Shown: piece after piece, positions 48,368 to 60,535 of the stretch
Numbering within the stretch: position 1 is the first letter of the stretch
Layout of the letters: every line of letters begins with the position of its first letter
Origin: Paramarasmius palmivorus
Taxonomy: Eukaryota > Basidiomycota > Agaricomycetes > Agaricales > Marasmiaceae
Length of the DNA stretch: 64,000 nucleotides
Assembly: GCA_037176845.1 (NCBI GenBank)
Contig: JAYKXP010000071.1
Coordinates: forward strand, 239,662 to 303,661
Direction of reading: 5' to 3'
Position numbers and translations under genes: made by a program
Notes under the pieces: model-generated
Database searches by the model: none
Told to the model about the DNA's origin: nothing
The model's input: the letters and a program-made list of their open reading frames with translations, nothing else

Positions 48368-49244
48368 TCATTTTTTACCATCGCTACTGAGTTCTTCAAA
48401 CTCCGGTCCTGCCTCTACTTCCTCTTTCCGGTACCAATGATAAATCTCTACCTCGAGCCCGGCATCCTTCGATATCGAAAACTTTTCGCGAGTATGGTCG
48501 TCTGGCCGATGATCATAGCATCACAGCGCGAAGGACTCCAGCTGCTTCAGCCCCGTCAGGGATCAGAAGCCTAAACGAGTATCGTGGCCTCCTTCTATCG
48601 TGGGCCATGTTTGACTACCCCAAAAATCATCATTAGGATACGTGCTCCAGTCATCAATATGGTTATGATGTCCTAGCCCTTCGTCGCAGGGAGTATCAAA
48701 GTATACTCCGAGAGGTATAGAAGACTGAATGCTTCAGACAAAACTTTGTAAAAGCGTAGATTCGTCGTTCCACGGTTTTATCGGCGCAGGGAGTGAAATT
48801 TACTTTGATGTTCGTCCATAAAGCAGGTTAGCCAAGAGCTATGGATCTCCAACGTGCGCACACATGCCTGGAATCGAGGATCGTCTAGCAGTGAGGACGG
48901 CCAACGAGTTCGCCCGATGATTAGATTCGTGTCAACAGCTCTGGAGGCAGTCTGCGAATGGACGGCCTAACCATCCCACGTAAACGCTCCTTCACTCTCC
49001 ACAGCCCAGCTCTCCTCCGCTCTAGCATCTCCGGGACACTCCGAGCTCGCTCGATCGTCGCGTCGTACGAGAAAATTTCGTCCTCCATTTGCTTCAGTGG
49101 TGGTTCCAGCTGGGGTGTTTCGTGATCCAAAGACGTGTCGTTGAGAGGTTTCCTATCGACATATTCGACTACCTTCCCGATGCATAAGCTTGGCCCGGAG
49201 AAAAAGGCGGCATGACATTGGTTGCAGGGAGTCTCTACGAGCGA
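48368..49244 (-). pseudogene. F-box pseudogene with internal deletion
   Basis: Starts after an intron acceptor (CTTTTCAG) at 49244 and reads ETPCNQCHAAFF, a coiled coil and RRLPPELLTRI, then hits a stop at the F-box. In the following DNA the family is still recognisable: CARWRSI, ALWTNIKVNF, ERRIYAFTKFCL, and after a frameshift GVYFDTP. Nearly all the leucine-rich region is missing; the text jumps to a C-terminal tail (LRCYDHRPDD, VEIYHWYRKE) that resembles the end of member 7, with stop at 48368-48370. Frameshifts, internal stops and the deletion make it non-functional. Confidence 0.75.
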
Positions 49245-49623
49245 CTGAAAAGAGTTCTTTGTCAAGAAGAACTTCAGCCAGAGTGTATTCTCGCACCTCC
49301 AAATCCAGACCGGGTTCCAAATCGTTGATTTCTAGAGCTCTTTGGTTGATCCACGGCGCTACCGAGAGTGTACTGAAAAAGGGATAGATATGATGGTGAG
49401 AGAGTGAGAGGCAGTCTCAAGTCACCATGACCGTGACTGGACTGTCACGTTGACGCGACTCGTTGACGTAGCTCTACGCTTACAGTGCCCCAGGTCCTGG
49501 TTTGTACAGTCAAAAGTCCTATTATTGTTATGCTAAATAGTTCATATAGTATTATGTGCAGAATGTTAATGGTACAATGAAAGCATCCAACAAAACAGTC
49601 CATGCCATTAGGTTTCATCCACT

Positions 49624-51710
49624 TCAAGATACACATCTCACAATCAACGGGAGTTGACCCACTCTCTTCGGGTCATTCTTCAACACTGGTCGCTGCGTTA
49701 CTGCCGATCTTCTGCCAATTTCCTCCTTAGGTACTCCAAGCTCAAACTCGAAGTCTCTGACAAGTACGTAGATCAGACATTTCATCCTAGATTGATCAAT
49801 GGTGTCAGAAAAGGCCAGGCTGAAAAGCAGCGCAAAAGCTCACTCAACAAGCGAGAACCTCCACCCAATACAGCTTCTAGCACCGCCAAGGAAGGTCAAC
49901 ATGTGGCTCCATACACCAGGTATACCGCTCGCTGCCACTGTCGCGGGCAAATTATCCCAACGGTCCGGTCTGATGGTATATCGGAGTTAGCTTGTAATGA
50001 GTGAGCTAGCTGGGTTCAGAAACTTACACAAACTCATGTGCATCCTCTCCCCAAATCTTCTTACTCCGATTGATAGCCTGAATGTTAATCAGGATCGTCT
50101 GTCCCTTCTTGACCTGAACATGATCCTTCATTTTGCCATCCTTTCCGATATAACCTTCATTGAGAGGAACCATGTCATCCTTGACTGCTTCTCTTGATGT
50201 GGCTGGCACTGGTGGGTACAACCGAAGTACTTCGCGGACAAACTTGTCCAGATAAGGCAGGGCACTGAGCTCGTCCATTGTTGGCATGGCTGTTGAAACG
50301 CCGACGAGTTCTTCGCGAAGTTTGGCTTGGACCTCGGGGTAGAGAGTGAGGAGATAGAGTGCCCATGTTACTGCGGTGCTGCGCTCGCTCGTTAGCCCGA
50401 AGACCCGAAGATAACAGATGTGAATCTTACCTGGTAGTCTCGTGTCCTGCGACAAGGAATGTGGGTACTTCTGTGTAACGTAGTTAGTACCAGATATTGA
50501 GCGAGCCAACACAACACGTACGAGCCAAAACATCTTCATCACTCATTCCTCCAGACTTTGTGTTCTGTTCTTGCATGTTGGAACGAACGAGTAAAGAGAG
50601 GAGATCATTCTCTCCGCCCTTCTCGCTAGCCTGGCTAGCTTTGGCGTCCCTTAGGAGCTGATGTCCAATCCGGGACATGGTCTTGCGAGATGTGTTTGTG
50701 GCACGTGTACGAGCATTAGGCTGCAAGGGATATTGACATTGAAAAATCGAAATAACCAATGAGACGTACTAGCTTCAAGGGACGCAAAAAGGGAATGTGC
50801 CCTTGCAGAAGCGGCCAGAGTTGAAAGCTTGAAGTTTGTTTGAAGAGGATTTTGAATGCTTCGTTAAGTTCGTTTGGTTTGCTCGAAAGCGAAGAGAACT
50901 GGTAATTGAAACCTGCGGTCTTGGTTAGGTATCTTAGGTAAACCCAGTCTCGATGAGCGACATACCTGCAAGGCCGATAACATCCAAAGTCATCTTGCTT
51001 AGCCATGTCATAGCGTCGAGGCGAACTTCGCCATTTTCTGAGTCGTTGATTTGAGCTTTCCAGACATCGCGGAGCTGTGCATACGATTCTAAGCTTGAGA
51101 TTCGTGTAGAGACGTGACATGTTCCGCACCTCGTTAGATTTTTCGATGAAGATTGACGTGAGCTGCCTGATTTGAGCTGGTCCAAAAGCTGGGTTCATGA
51201 CCTTCCTCTGGAACTTATGCTTGTCCGTTTCGGTGACCAAAATGCCTGTAAATTTTTGATCAACTTCTGGGTCGCGTATTGTGAAAATGTAACGTACCGT
51301 CGCCCACAATCTGACTCAAGCTCCACCTCGAAAACTCTGACTTTTGGTAGTCATAATGGTTCGTCAAGATGTGATTAAGAGCTTTGGTATCCATTGTATA
51401 GAGGCGATTGGTCCCTAGCAAACCCTTGTACCGGATCGTAGTTCCATACTCCTCGACCCATTGTTCATGCCAAACCGAATTTTCCTGGTGCGTTCCTTGC
51501 TGTCAGTAATCAATCCCAGATCAGTCAATTTCAACCACTCACTCCTTTGAATATCTGTTGCATATTGCCCCATATCAAGCTTTCACTTGGTGGTCCGGGC
51601 AAATCCAGAAGGGGTGAAGTAACGTATTCTGTCCAGACATGCCGAAGGAGAAGGTAGATTCCGTACGCGAGGGATAGACCCAGCGCATAGGTGAGGAAGA
51701 GAAGGATCAT
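49624..51710 (-). CDS. Cytochrome P450 monooxygenase, second family
   Basis: Starts [22 protein letters not shown] (membrane anchor), then the hinge [13 protein letters not shown]. Conserved blocks: [20 protein letters not shown] (I-helix, about 50430-50455), [13 protein letters not shown] (K-helix ExxR), WGEDAHEF, and the haem loop [17 protein letters not shown] (about 49850-49905). The last exon is joined by GTGAGC...CTAG and ends with RCVS and TGA at 49624-49626. It differs from the other three P450s throughout, so it belongs to another family. A longer in-frame start to 51953 is open but begins upstream of the anchor. It appears intact. Confidence 0.85.
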
Positions 51711-53025
51711 GTTGTCGTCAAATCTATGTTTGGCTCGACCATTCCGGTTCTTATATACGAAGTTGCTCCTGAGATGGAATCTATGATGGTTTGAGGAGAG
51801 TGGTCCACAGGCGATCCGTAGGCACGGCAGCATCCGTCGGTGACGGTAACTCGGTTGAACTTTAGCCGTCGGGCATCCCGATGGCAGACCCTTCTTTGTC
51901 ACCACCACGTTCCCGCCAATCCAGACGTAGAGAAAAGCAATGGCGGTGGGCACTCGGATAGTACTGAGGTCTATTTAAAGCTATAGAGGAGGTGAGCTAC
52001 AAATCCATCTGGTCTCCAAAATTGTCAGTGGTTAATTTGCAAGGCTTTCCTCAGGCAACTTACCTTGCAACTACTTATCGACTTGAAATTGACTCGCCCA
52101 CGCAGACTCGACAAAGGCCGAGAAAATGCATATTCCGAGGAAGATATTTAACATCCCTTTCATGCAGTGTTCTTCTGGCAGGTCCACAACCTGACTTTGC
52201 GCAGTAAGTGCGGTCACTGTCGCTCAGCGCTCAGTTCTACGCCAGGCTAATGACAGGTCTATACTTAGACGTTCGGATCGCTCTCCTCAATTCCGAGGCA
52301 AAGTAACTTGTCCGTTGGGGCTCCTTTGTCGAGTAGTACACACGGCTGGATCCGAATGGCAAGTGGAATCCAGGAATACAGCGCAGTAACCCAAGGCATA
52401 TGTCCTGTCATTGGTTGGCTTTATCAGACACCTGTTGTAGTGCTGTTCCCGAAGCCAACTGAACGTTTCACCTCAGCATGCTGTACGACGTCAGGGTTAC
52501 ATCACCACGCGCCTCCTTTTGTCGTTCAAACAGCAGTAGCACTACGCTGTTAGCCTGATGTACGGCTGGTCAGGCGGGTGATCCACAGAGGTACAATACC
52601 AGTATAAAAGCTTGAAAGAAGATTGTGCCGTATTTTCTTAGAAATCCGCCAAATGAACCACCGAACGTGAGTTGTGAAGTCTTTAGCACTCGCCTGTAAC
52701 ACATGAAGACTCATATTGCCCAAAGCAGACTCACACGAGCAACACCTTCGAGGAAAGAACTCGGGAACAGCGCACGTACAAGACGTTGGACCATTTCGAA
52801 GCATCAGGGTGGTTCATTTAAACGATCAACTGGTGGCAGAGTCTATTATCTCAGTCACAAGAGCGAGAGGAACCGCAGATACGTCTGAAGATACCCGGGC
52901 CACGATATACCCGCACAGTTGGAGGATATGGATGACAGCGGCATTGCACTGTGTATCTTGTTAAATACATGCGAAGCAAACTACAGATCTGAAGACGATA
53001 TAGTTCGAGCGAAGATCGAATCCTG
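51711..53025. other. Intergenic region, no gene recognised
   Basis: Between the P450 promoter and the 3' end of adenylate cyclase. Open frames at 52308-52553, 52550-52804 and 52716-52964 have no motif support. Confidence 0.5.
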
Positions 53026-56000
53026 CTACTGGTTGTGTATTTCTCGAATTCTAGACGCAGCATTCTCTATTCTACCAGAGAATGTGTCCAAGGCTGCCAA
53101 AAACTCCCGTTCAGACGACGGTTTGGTTATTTTGGGCAGAAGGAGATTGGGGTCGAGGTATAGGTACCGTGATGTCTCGTCTTCAAAGTCGCTGTTGCCA
53201 GTACGCTGGGATGGCATTTCACGGAAAATTCGTGAACTGGCAAGCGCCTCAAGGCGCAAGCAGAGTTGTCCCAGAGCCTTAATCTGAGCCGGATCAATTT
53301 GCGACACCTGGAGAGGCTCGTGGCGACCTCTCAGCCTCGCTGGATAGATCGTGGTAAGAGACTCTGGCCGCTCGAGACCCTTGAGATTGATTTCTCCGAC
53401 TTCGAATGCAGCGATTCCCATTTCGCGGATAGATTCGATTGCTGCTAGAGGCTGAATATCGGAGTAGGGTGTGGGAGGACCGTCCTGGAAAATCTTCGCC
53501 CTGATTTCACGCATGACTTCCTCACTGCACATAATCTGGCCTCCGGCAGCGCTACCTTGAATACGTGCTGAACGATTGACCACGGGCCCAAAATAGTCCA
53601 TGCGATGATTAACTGGATCTTGTTCGCATAAGGGCGCTCCGCAGTGAATACCCATTCGCACTGAGAGACCCTGTGCTATGAGATTGCCCAGGGCATCATA
53701 CACCGGCCTCCCATCCTCGCACTCTAGAATCTCGAGTGGCCAAGATTCCTCGACAAGTTCCAATTGAACTGTCAGGCAGAACCAGACCGCAGCCAAGGTC
53801 GTGGGGAAGGCACACATAAAAGCATCACCTTCCGTTTTGACCTCGTAACCACCACAAAGTCGCAATTGACGCCGGAATAGATTATTGTGGGTACGCCAGG
53901 CGGTGTTCATACCACGATTGACTTCCCAGAGGTAAGTGGAGTTGCGAATATCAGTGAAAACCAGAGCAAGGTGCCCACGAGGCGGGGGGACTTCGTCATC
54001 CAAACGGCGAAGTACACGATTATGAACGCCAGAAAGACGTGCCAGGGTCAAGTTGATCTCTAACATAGAATCCTTGCGGGAACCCTTATCATCTGTCCTG
54101 AAGAGATCTGCCACGGAGATGACCATTACCATGGTACCGCCCTTAGACCCATAACTGAGTGCAAAATCTCTGAGCTTCTGCGCGGCAATCATAGGGTCCC
54201 CTCGCTCTGATCTAGCAATATCGACGGCCGTTTGGTAAGAGACATAATCCCATAAACCCGAATTCCCAACGATGACGAACTCATCCCGATCAGATAGCAC
54301 GTAGTCCTGGATTTCAGGTCGCGCGTTGACCATCGGCATCAGGTGGAAGAAGCCGAAGGAACGCGAAACATCGAGTTCGTCATTGACAAACCCCTCGGGT
54401 GATATCCAGCCTTCACAAGCGCGGATGCGCGCTAGTTCTCTGTCGTCAAATGGATCGTGTTTCTTTGACAACTGGTGCGCCTTTCCATTCCTCGAAATTA
54501 CAGCCAGTATATTACCGGTGTTTGCAACATACATCTTCTTGCCACAGAAGTATAATGCAATTCCTGAGGCACCTCCACGGTTGACAACGGTACTGTACTG
54601 ATCCAGGTTGGAGCCACTTGACTGCGAAGATAGGAAAAGCGAGTCGTGTAGGCTTGAATTCAGCTTCAAGAATGATCTCCTGAGTGCATCCTTTACTGCT
54701 TCGCGACTGTCAGACGGCACGGAGCTCAGCTGCTTCATGAAGACCTCGACAAAGTTGTCCTTGAGGTACTTCACAATCTTGTTTCCACTGGCACCAGCCA
54801 TGGCTTTAGGCGGTTGCGCGCGACCGAACATGGCGAAAACAGCCTGTCCTTCACGACCAGGAAATTCTTGGGCTAGATCAAGCATGTTCAATTGTTCGTT
54901 CTTCCCAAGTGTGTCGGCAATCCCATAGGCCATTCCCATAACGGTAGAGTCCGATGTTCGGACACGGCGCTCTTCGTTTTCGTCTGGAATGTCTATGCTA
55001 CCATTCATTCCTGCTGGGGTGATGGTGACATCCATGAGCCCTAGAATTCGAAGTTGGGCAAGCCCCGTGAAACCTGCAAGCGATGGCTGAGGCTGCAGTA
55101 CCGGGGCGCGCATCCGACTATGTCGATTGTCTGAGAGTTTGGTGTCGGACTTTATCTGCAATCTCTTGTTGCCAGAAAGGTTGAGAGATTTCAGGTTCGT
55201 GTTGAAGTTCCTGGAGAGTAGAATGAGAATAGAGGATGAATTGATCAGAGCAGACATACCAGTTCCATTCGTATTCCCAATTGTTGATGTTATACTTCAA
55301 CAGGTTACTCCCAACATCCAGAACAGTCAAACTAAACACTTTCCCTAGCTCCTGTGGCAGTGTCTGCAATTTGTTACTGTTCAAGAATAGAGCCGAAAGC
55401 CTGGTAAGTCTTGGTAAGTCTTTGGCCGGGAGTCCTGTCAATTTGTTGCCACTGAGGTATAGCTCCTCGAGCTTTAAGAAGTGGCGGAAGAAGTTGAGAG
55501 GTAGATCCTTGATGTCATTAAAGGAAAGGTTGAGAACGCGAAGCTCCTTGAAGATCGTAAAAAGCATCAGGAGTTCGTCCCGAACGTGATTCTCTGCAAG
55601 GTAGAGTTTTTCCAAAGATTGCGAAAGAGGAAGAGTTTTAGTAAGGATGCTCCGGGAAGATGGTGCTATACGCGAAGGAGATGTCGACATGGTTGGAGGA
55701 CACTGCCACGTCTCTAGCAAATTGGAGGTCGCATTAATCTCGGACAAAGAACAGCAACTCCATAACCCAACAGGTAACTCAGTCAGATTATTATTGTGCA
55801 CATCCAGCCTCTTCAACCTCTCCAACTTCCCAATGCTGTCCGGCAGATGACCCAGTTAGTTATCCGCACATGAAAGGGACTCCAGGCATTTTAAGCTCCC
55901 GAGCGACACTGGGAGAACTTTAAACTGGTTGTAATCCAGTTTAAGTATCTTCAGCGCCGTCAATTGCTCCAATACCCCGTCATCTAATGATGATAAACGA

Positions 56001-58131
56001 CCATGCGAAATATCGAGCGAGTAGAGCTTGTATGGCCGTAGTCCAGTGTCGGGCGCCAACGACAATCCAGTGATCTCGTTATAAGTAGCGTCGATCGTCG
56101 TCACCTGCGATCCAACACTGAGACTGAGGGCATGCAGAGGGTTGTGATCCGTGCACAACTTTTCCAGCTTCGATAGCGTCCCAATCACCGTTATGTCCCC
56201 CATCTTGTTTCGTCGGCAGTCCAGCCGCCTCAAACTGAAGAGCCCCCTACATCCATCGGGCATCGCAGTGAGTTTATTGCCTGTGACAATGAGATGCTCA
56301 AGATTTCTCAGTTGGCCTATCGTCTCCGGCAGCTCCGTGATCATGTTGAACGAGATATCCAGATCTCGAAGGCTCTCGAGTCGACAGACGACGGAGGGTA
56401 ATTGGTGGAACCTATTATTCGATATGTTGAGATTTATCAACGATCGAAACCGGGAGAAGTGAAATGGTAGCTTTTCCATGCGATTATTCTGCGCATAGAG
56501 TGCCCTGAGGTTGGGGAGATTCTCCGGATGCAAACTGTCAAGCTCTGTAACTCGATTGCTTGATATATCCAGATGCCCCAACGTTGTGCAATAATTAAGA
56601 CTGTGCGGTAGACATCGATACGCCATTTCTGAGAGACGAAGTTTGACGAGATGGGCGCATTCTTCAATGAAATCGAGCGGAATTTTGAGGCCATGATTAC
56701 GGGAGAGATTGAGCGTTACGATTTGTTCGGCATATTTGTGCAGGATCGGCGGCACGGTGTGTAGATGACGCTTTGATAGGTCGACGGATTCGAAAGTTTC
56801 TATCCCCAACATTTGGCCCTATATCGGCGTAGTGAATAACACCTTTAGGAGATCAGATCCATGAAAAACATACTGTCCCCAGCTGCCGACTCTTGTACAC
56901 AAATTTCAACAAGAACGACAATCCCTTTCCGCCGAGCTCCAACCCATCGGAAGCATCGTAACCAGCCTGTTCTAATCGCCGCCTTACAATGTCTGCTGGT
57001 CTTTCATTTGGTGCAACCACTCGCTCTTGACAAGTACATCAGCATTCCATACAGGTGTAGAAGAATCAACACACCTCTTCCACGATCCTGTAAATACAAC
57101 TGAAACGTCTCCGGTTTCTCTGCGTGTGGTAATTTGGAGTTGAGTTTAGGAATCAGATCTTCCGCCTTGGTTCCAGAACTAGCCGTGAAAGCATGATACG
57201 TCCCATTGGCCCTGTATATTCGGATAGTGTACCGCTTCTGAGGGCCATCGCCAGATGGTCTCAAATGCCTACGCCGGGAACCGGATGTACCGTTGCGAAT
57301 GATATTGAATTCGCCCGAACGGTATTGTGACGCCATATTATGAACATGTCCAGGAGAAAGTAAGCTATCCCTGCCGCCTTTGTGGCCGGAGGAAGATCCG
57401 GACTCGTCTTCGGATAGCTCATGCACCTCGGGCAAAGTAGTGAGCAATCGACGATGATGGTTATGGTTATTGGAGAATTCGATCGGTCCTTCGAAGCCGG
57501 TACTACTTCTGGGAGCATCATCAATGAGATTGTCTTCAGAGGAAGAATACTCTTCCTCGGACGGGTTGTCGTAGTAGTCCACTTCCCAGGACTCGGGTGG
57601 TGTCCATGACTGTACTTTGGAGTAATTTGCTCGTTCCTTCCCCTTGCCTCTGGAACCTTCAACGGGTCCGGTGCGACTGTGACGGCTATGAGCACCGGCA
57701 CCAGAGCTCCAGAAGTTGTTGAGATTGCCCTTATCAACAATACCCTCCATCAAGTCCAGGTTGGTATTCAACGCCATCTCGAGCTCTCCCGGCGGCGTCC
57801 CTAGTAGATTTGGTGGTCTTCCCTTCCAACTATCCATCTGTTTCGACCTCCTTCCCAACGAGTTCTCCACCTCCTTCTCTCCGTCTTCCTCGACTTGATT
57901 GAATGACGAATGTTTGCATGACGAGGGCTCTGGTACACGTGCAAAATAGGACGGCGAATGTTCATTGGAGCCGCTCTTTGCTCGAGACAAGGCAAAATTT
58001 TTCCCTCGTTTCCTGAAAGGAAAGAACTTTGAGACCCCCAGGGGGATGACCTGAGTAGCTGGATTTCTGGTCGGTAGTTCGGTAAAGACACTGTGTTTCA
58101 AGATGGAAGTTCGCGATGGCTGATTGTCCAT
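53026..58131 (-). CDS. Adenylate cyclase, with an in-frame stop
   Basis: Fungal class III adenylate cyclase making cAMP. Exons 58131-57075, 57025-56874, 56818-55260 and 55210-53026 give a frame of 1,651 codons. Order: unstructured N-terminus; Ras-association-like domain (about 297-352, YTIRIYRANGTYHAF); APNERPADIVRRRLEQAGYD linker; a long array of leucine-rich repeats; a PP2C-like domain (about 1010-1297); catalytic domain with GHLALVFTDIRNST (1335-1348) and KTEGDAF (1381-1387), and a short tail. The frame is continuous except for TAA at 55858-55856 (codon 724) inside a leucine-rich repeat, where CADN-stop-LGHLP should carry one ordinary residue. No in-phase intron removes it. It may be a sequence error, a disrupted allele, or readthrough. 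Confidence 0.9.
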
Positions 58132-59666
58132 ATACTATTGCAGGTATGGCTGCAGGTTGGAACTCTGCGCCCAAATACGAGGTCAGACCGAAATCAGTGT
58201 CATGGCGAGAAATGCGTACGAGGAATGTGGTAGTTTCTGAGTACCTGGCTCTATTTGTGAACAGGGTGGTCAAGGTAGCACTGACCAGGGCCCGGGAGCC
58301 AGAGAGAGTTTACGGCTTTGCAATGACACGAAGAAACCGCTCTTTGAGGGGAGAAACGTGCACATCTGCCAGACATTTGAGCGCGTTTTTATATGGGACA
58401 ATGTAGGCGCTGAGATGTACATAAGGGTCCTTGTGCAAAAATGGCGCTGCTTGTTTTCACCTTTTGTCATGGTTTCTCACGCAGAACCCTGCGCTGATCT
58501 AGGTCCATACTAATAGCAGGCCACCGTCAGTGTCAACTGCTAGCTTCACGCCTCTTCATGAAGCTTTATGCTCACGGGAACTTCACATCGAGGGCCACCT
58601 CAACGTCGACATTTACTTCTCTATGGAGCACACCGTGTATCGAATCGGATTCGATAAGGAATGTAGGAACATGGAATAGCGGACAGCATTGGGTATCATC
58701 GGGTGAACAGGAAGCGTACGTGGCCACTATCTCGAATTCTAGAGGCATGTTCAACGTAGTAACGATTACCAGCCGCCTGACGCCCAAAGCAATCGCCAAC
58801 CTAGCAGGAACAGCTCGTACGACCCAATCATGATCTCAGAAGAACCCATGTATATTTGAAGGAGTATCGAGAGTTGCGTGAACCGCCAGAGCCCCATCCG
58901 GCACTGGCTGCCAGGCCTTTCTCATGATCCTTGCTTCTGCGTCGGCGCTTCGAGTATCCCTGGATTATCCTTTCTATGCTGAAAAGCCAGGGGTCGAGAA
59001 ACCTCGCACCGCGAAAATCGAGGCCAGGTCTTCGAGAAATACCGACATTATTTACGGGACACCCAGGAATACCACTCATCCTTATGTCGTTTTCTACCGA
59101 GGTCGTACCTGGTTAGAAATCAAGGTTGCGGTTTTAAGCTTCAAGCCGAAGAGATTCAATATTCATGGGCTGTTCAAGATACCACCATGTCGGCTGCATG
59201 AATCACTGTGGGACTTGCGAGCATAAAGTATGGACGTCTGGACATTCGATGCCTGATAGCATTGTGTACAAGCTTTTGAAATACATATACCCCCTAATGT
59301 TCTATCCCATATCTGTCCCTTATCACTATTACTCAGTTCAACGAACCTTGAAACTGCAAGACAAGTATCAGATACGAAAACGAGTAGTGCTCCTTCGTCA
59401 ACGAATAGCCATATATTCCTCAGATAAACCGAATCAGCTATAGCCAAGGAAACAGGCAAGCAACTTACGAGATCCCCCAGGAGATCCCCTGAAAGGAGAA
59501 TAGGTGGTTAACATGAGAAGACAAACCGTATTCACAGCTTTGGTGCTTGCACTCATTGACGCGGGGCAGGCCAAATTCGCATCATGACTGTCAAGCGAAA
59601 GTTTCAGCATCGAGAACCCTCAAGCACAGACGGTATCAATGGTGTAAAGTAAACCGTTCACAGCCT
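58132..59666. other. Intergenic region upstream of adenylate cyclase
   Basis: Probable promoter of adenylate cyclase at the left. Open frames on both strands (58558-58833, 58572-58799) are mirror images without motifs. 59441-59560 is the diverged copy of the segment beside the KEN-box gene at 10.78-10.85 kb. Confidence 0.45.
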
Positions 59667-59989
59667 CTAAAAGGGCAAGTTGTCATTCTTGAGCATGGCT
59701 TCGAGCAACGATGGAGGAGTAACCCTTCGTGCACGCTTTATAGCTTTCACGTCGTCAGAGACACTTGATGGCTTGAGGTTTTCCTTGTTGCGTCGAGTCC
59801 GAGGTGGAGTGGCGGTCGTTGCAGACCAGAGCTTGGGAATAGCGGCTTTCTTGACGGGTGTCGCGGGCGATACAGCCGAGTTACCGATCCATTTGAGAGG
59901 CGCTGAGGTGGTGGTGGTGGTCGAGGTACTCTTCTTCTTGATAGGCGTAGCTGGAGAGACAGTCGAGTTGCCGATCCACGAAATAGTAT
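59667..59989 (-). pseudogene. Truncated copy of the KEN-box/WIGNSTVSPATP gene
   Basis: On the minus strand this encodes about 107 residues matching the C-terminal third of the protein at 11.0-11.9 kb: both WIGNS(T/A)VSPATP repeats, PKLWSATTATPP, RRNKEN, KAIKRARRVTPPSLL and a terminal PF-stop at 59669-59667. Differences are scattered substitutions and one lost residue, with no stop or frameshift. Similarity begins abruptly near 59989 and no ATG lies in frame just upstream, so the N-terminal two thirds are missing. It could be a dead fragment or an exon of an unrecognised gene. Confidence 0.65.
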
Positions 59990-60535
59990 GGAAGGCCGGA
60001 CTGTCACGCTCAGTTAGGACGTATCTACCTTGGTACAGTTAACAAACATGGAAATGGGACCCCGGACACCATGTTTTGGATTTTTTTTTTTGGTAAACGA
60101 CGCGCCGCCAGTGCAAGTTGCAAGTTGAATGGGACATGGTAAGTACTGTAGATAAAATAAGATACATACTGAAACTTGAAAATTATACCCCTCCGGTCTG
60201 GCTACTTGGTTCCACTGTCTTATTATTTAAAACACCTGCACAAAGGTCATGAAGCCGTGACAGGAATCGGAATATCAAATCCTGTGCCCGGAGTTGTTAG
60301 TTCGCCTACTCGCGACTCAAGTACTCAGCAATTTTTCCTTTCAGATGTGGGATCTTATCCGTCCAACGTGAGATTTTGCGCAGTGAAATGTTCTGACTCG
60401 ATAAACGTTATCTTCTTCGCACCCTAATTTCTCCCTCCCATTCCCGGTATGCAGCCTTTCCAGATATGCCTGCAAAAGGCAGGTAGAGCAAACTAACACG
60501 GGCTTCTTCACTTAAGCATATTGAGCCAATCAGCT
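59990..60535. other. Intergenic region, no gene recognised
   Basis: Contains a short T run near 60079-60092 and no supported coding sequence. Confidence 0.5.

Noticed and set aside
51711..51953. Longer N-terminus for the P450 ending at 49624
   Set aside because: It would place about 80 residues before the membrane anchor, which is unusual for the family; the ATG at 51710 starts right at the anchor.
55828..55905. Intron that would remove the TAA in adenylate cyclase (branch ACTAAC, acceptor GACAG)
   Set aside because: The candidate introns of 34 or 74 bases are not multiples of three and would put the rest of the protein out of frame while deleting well-conserved repeat residues.
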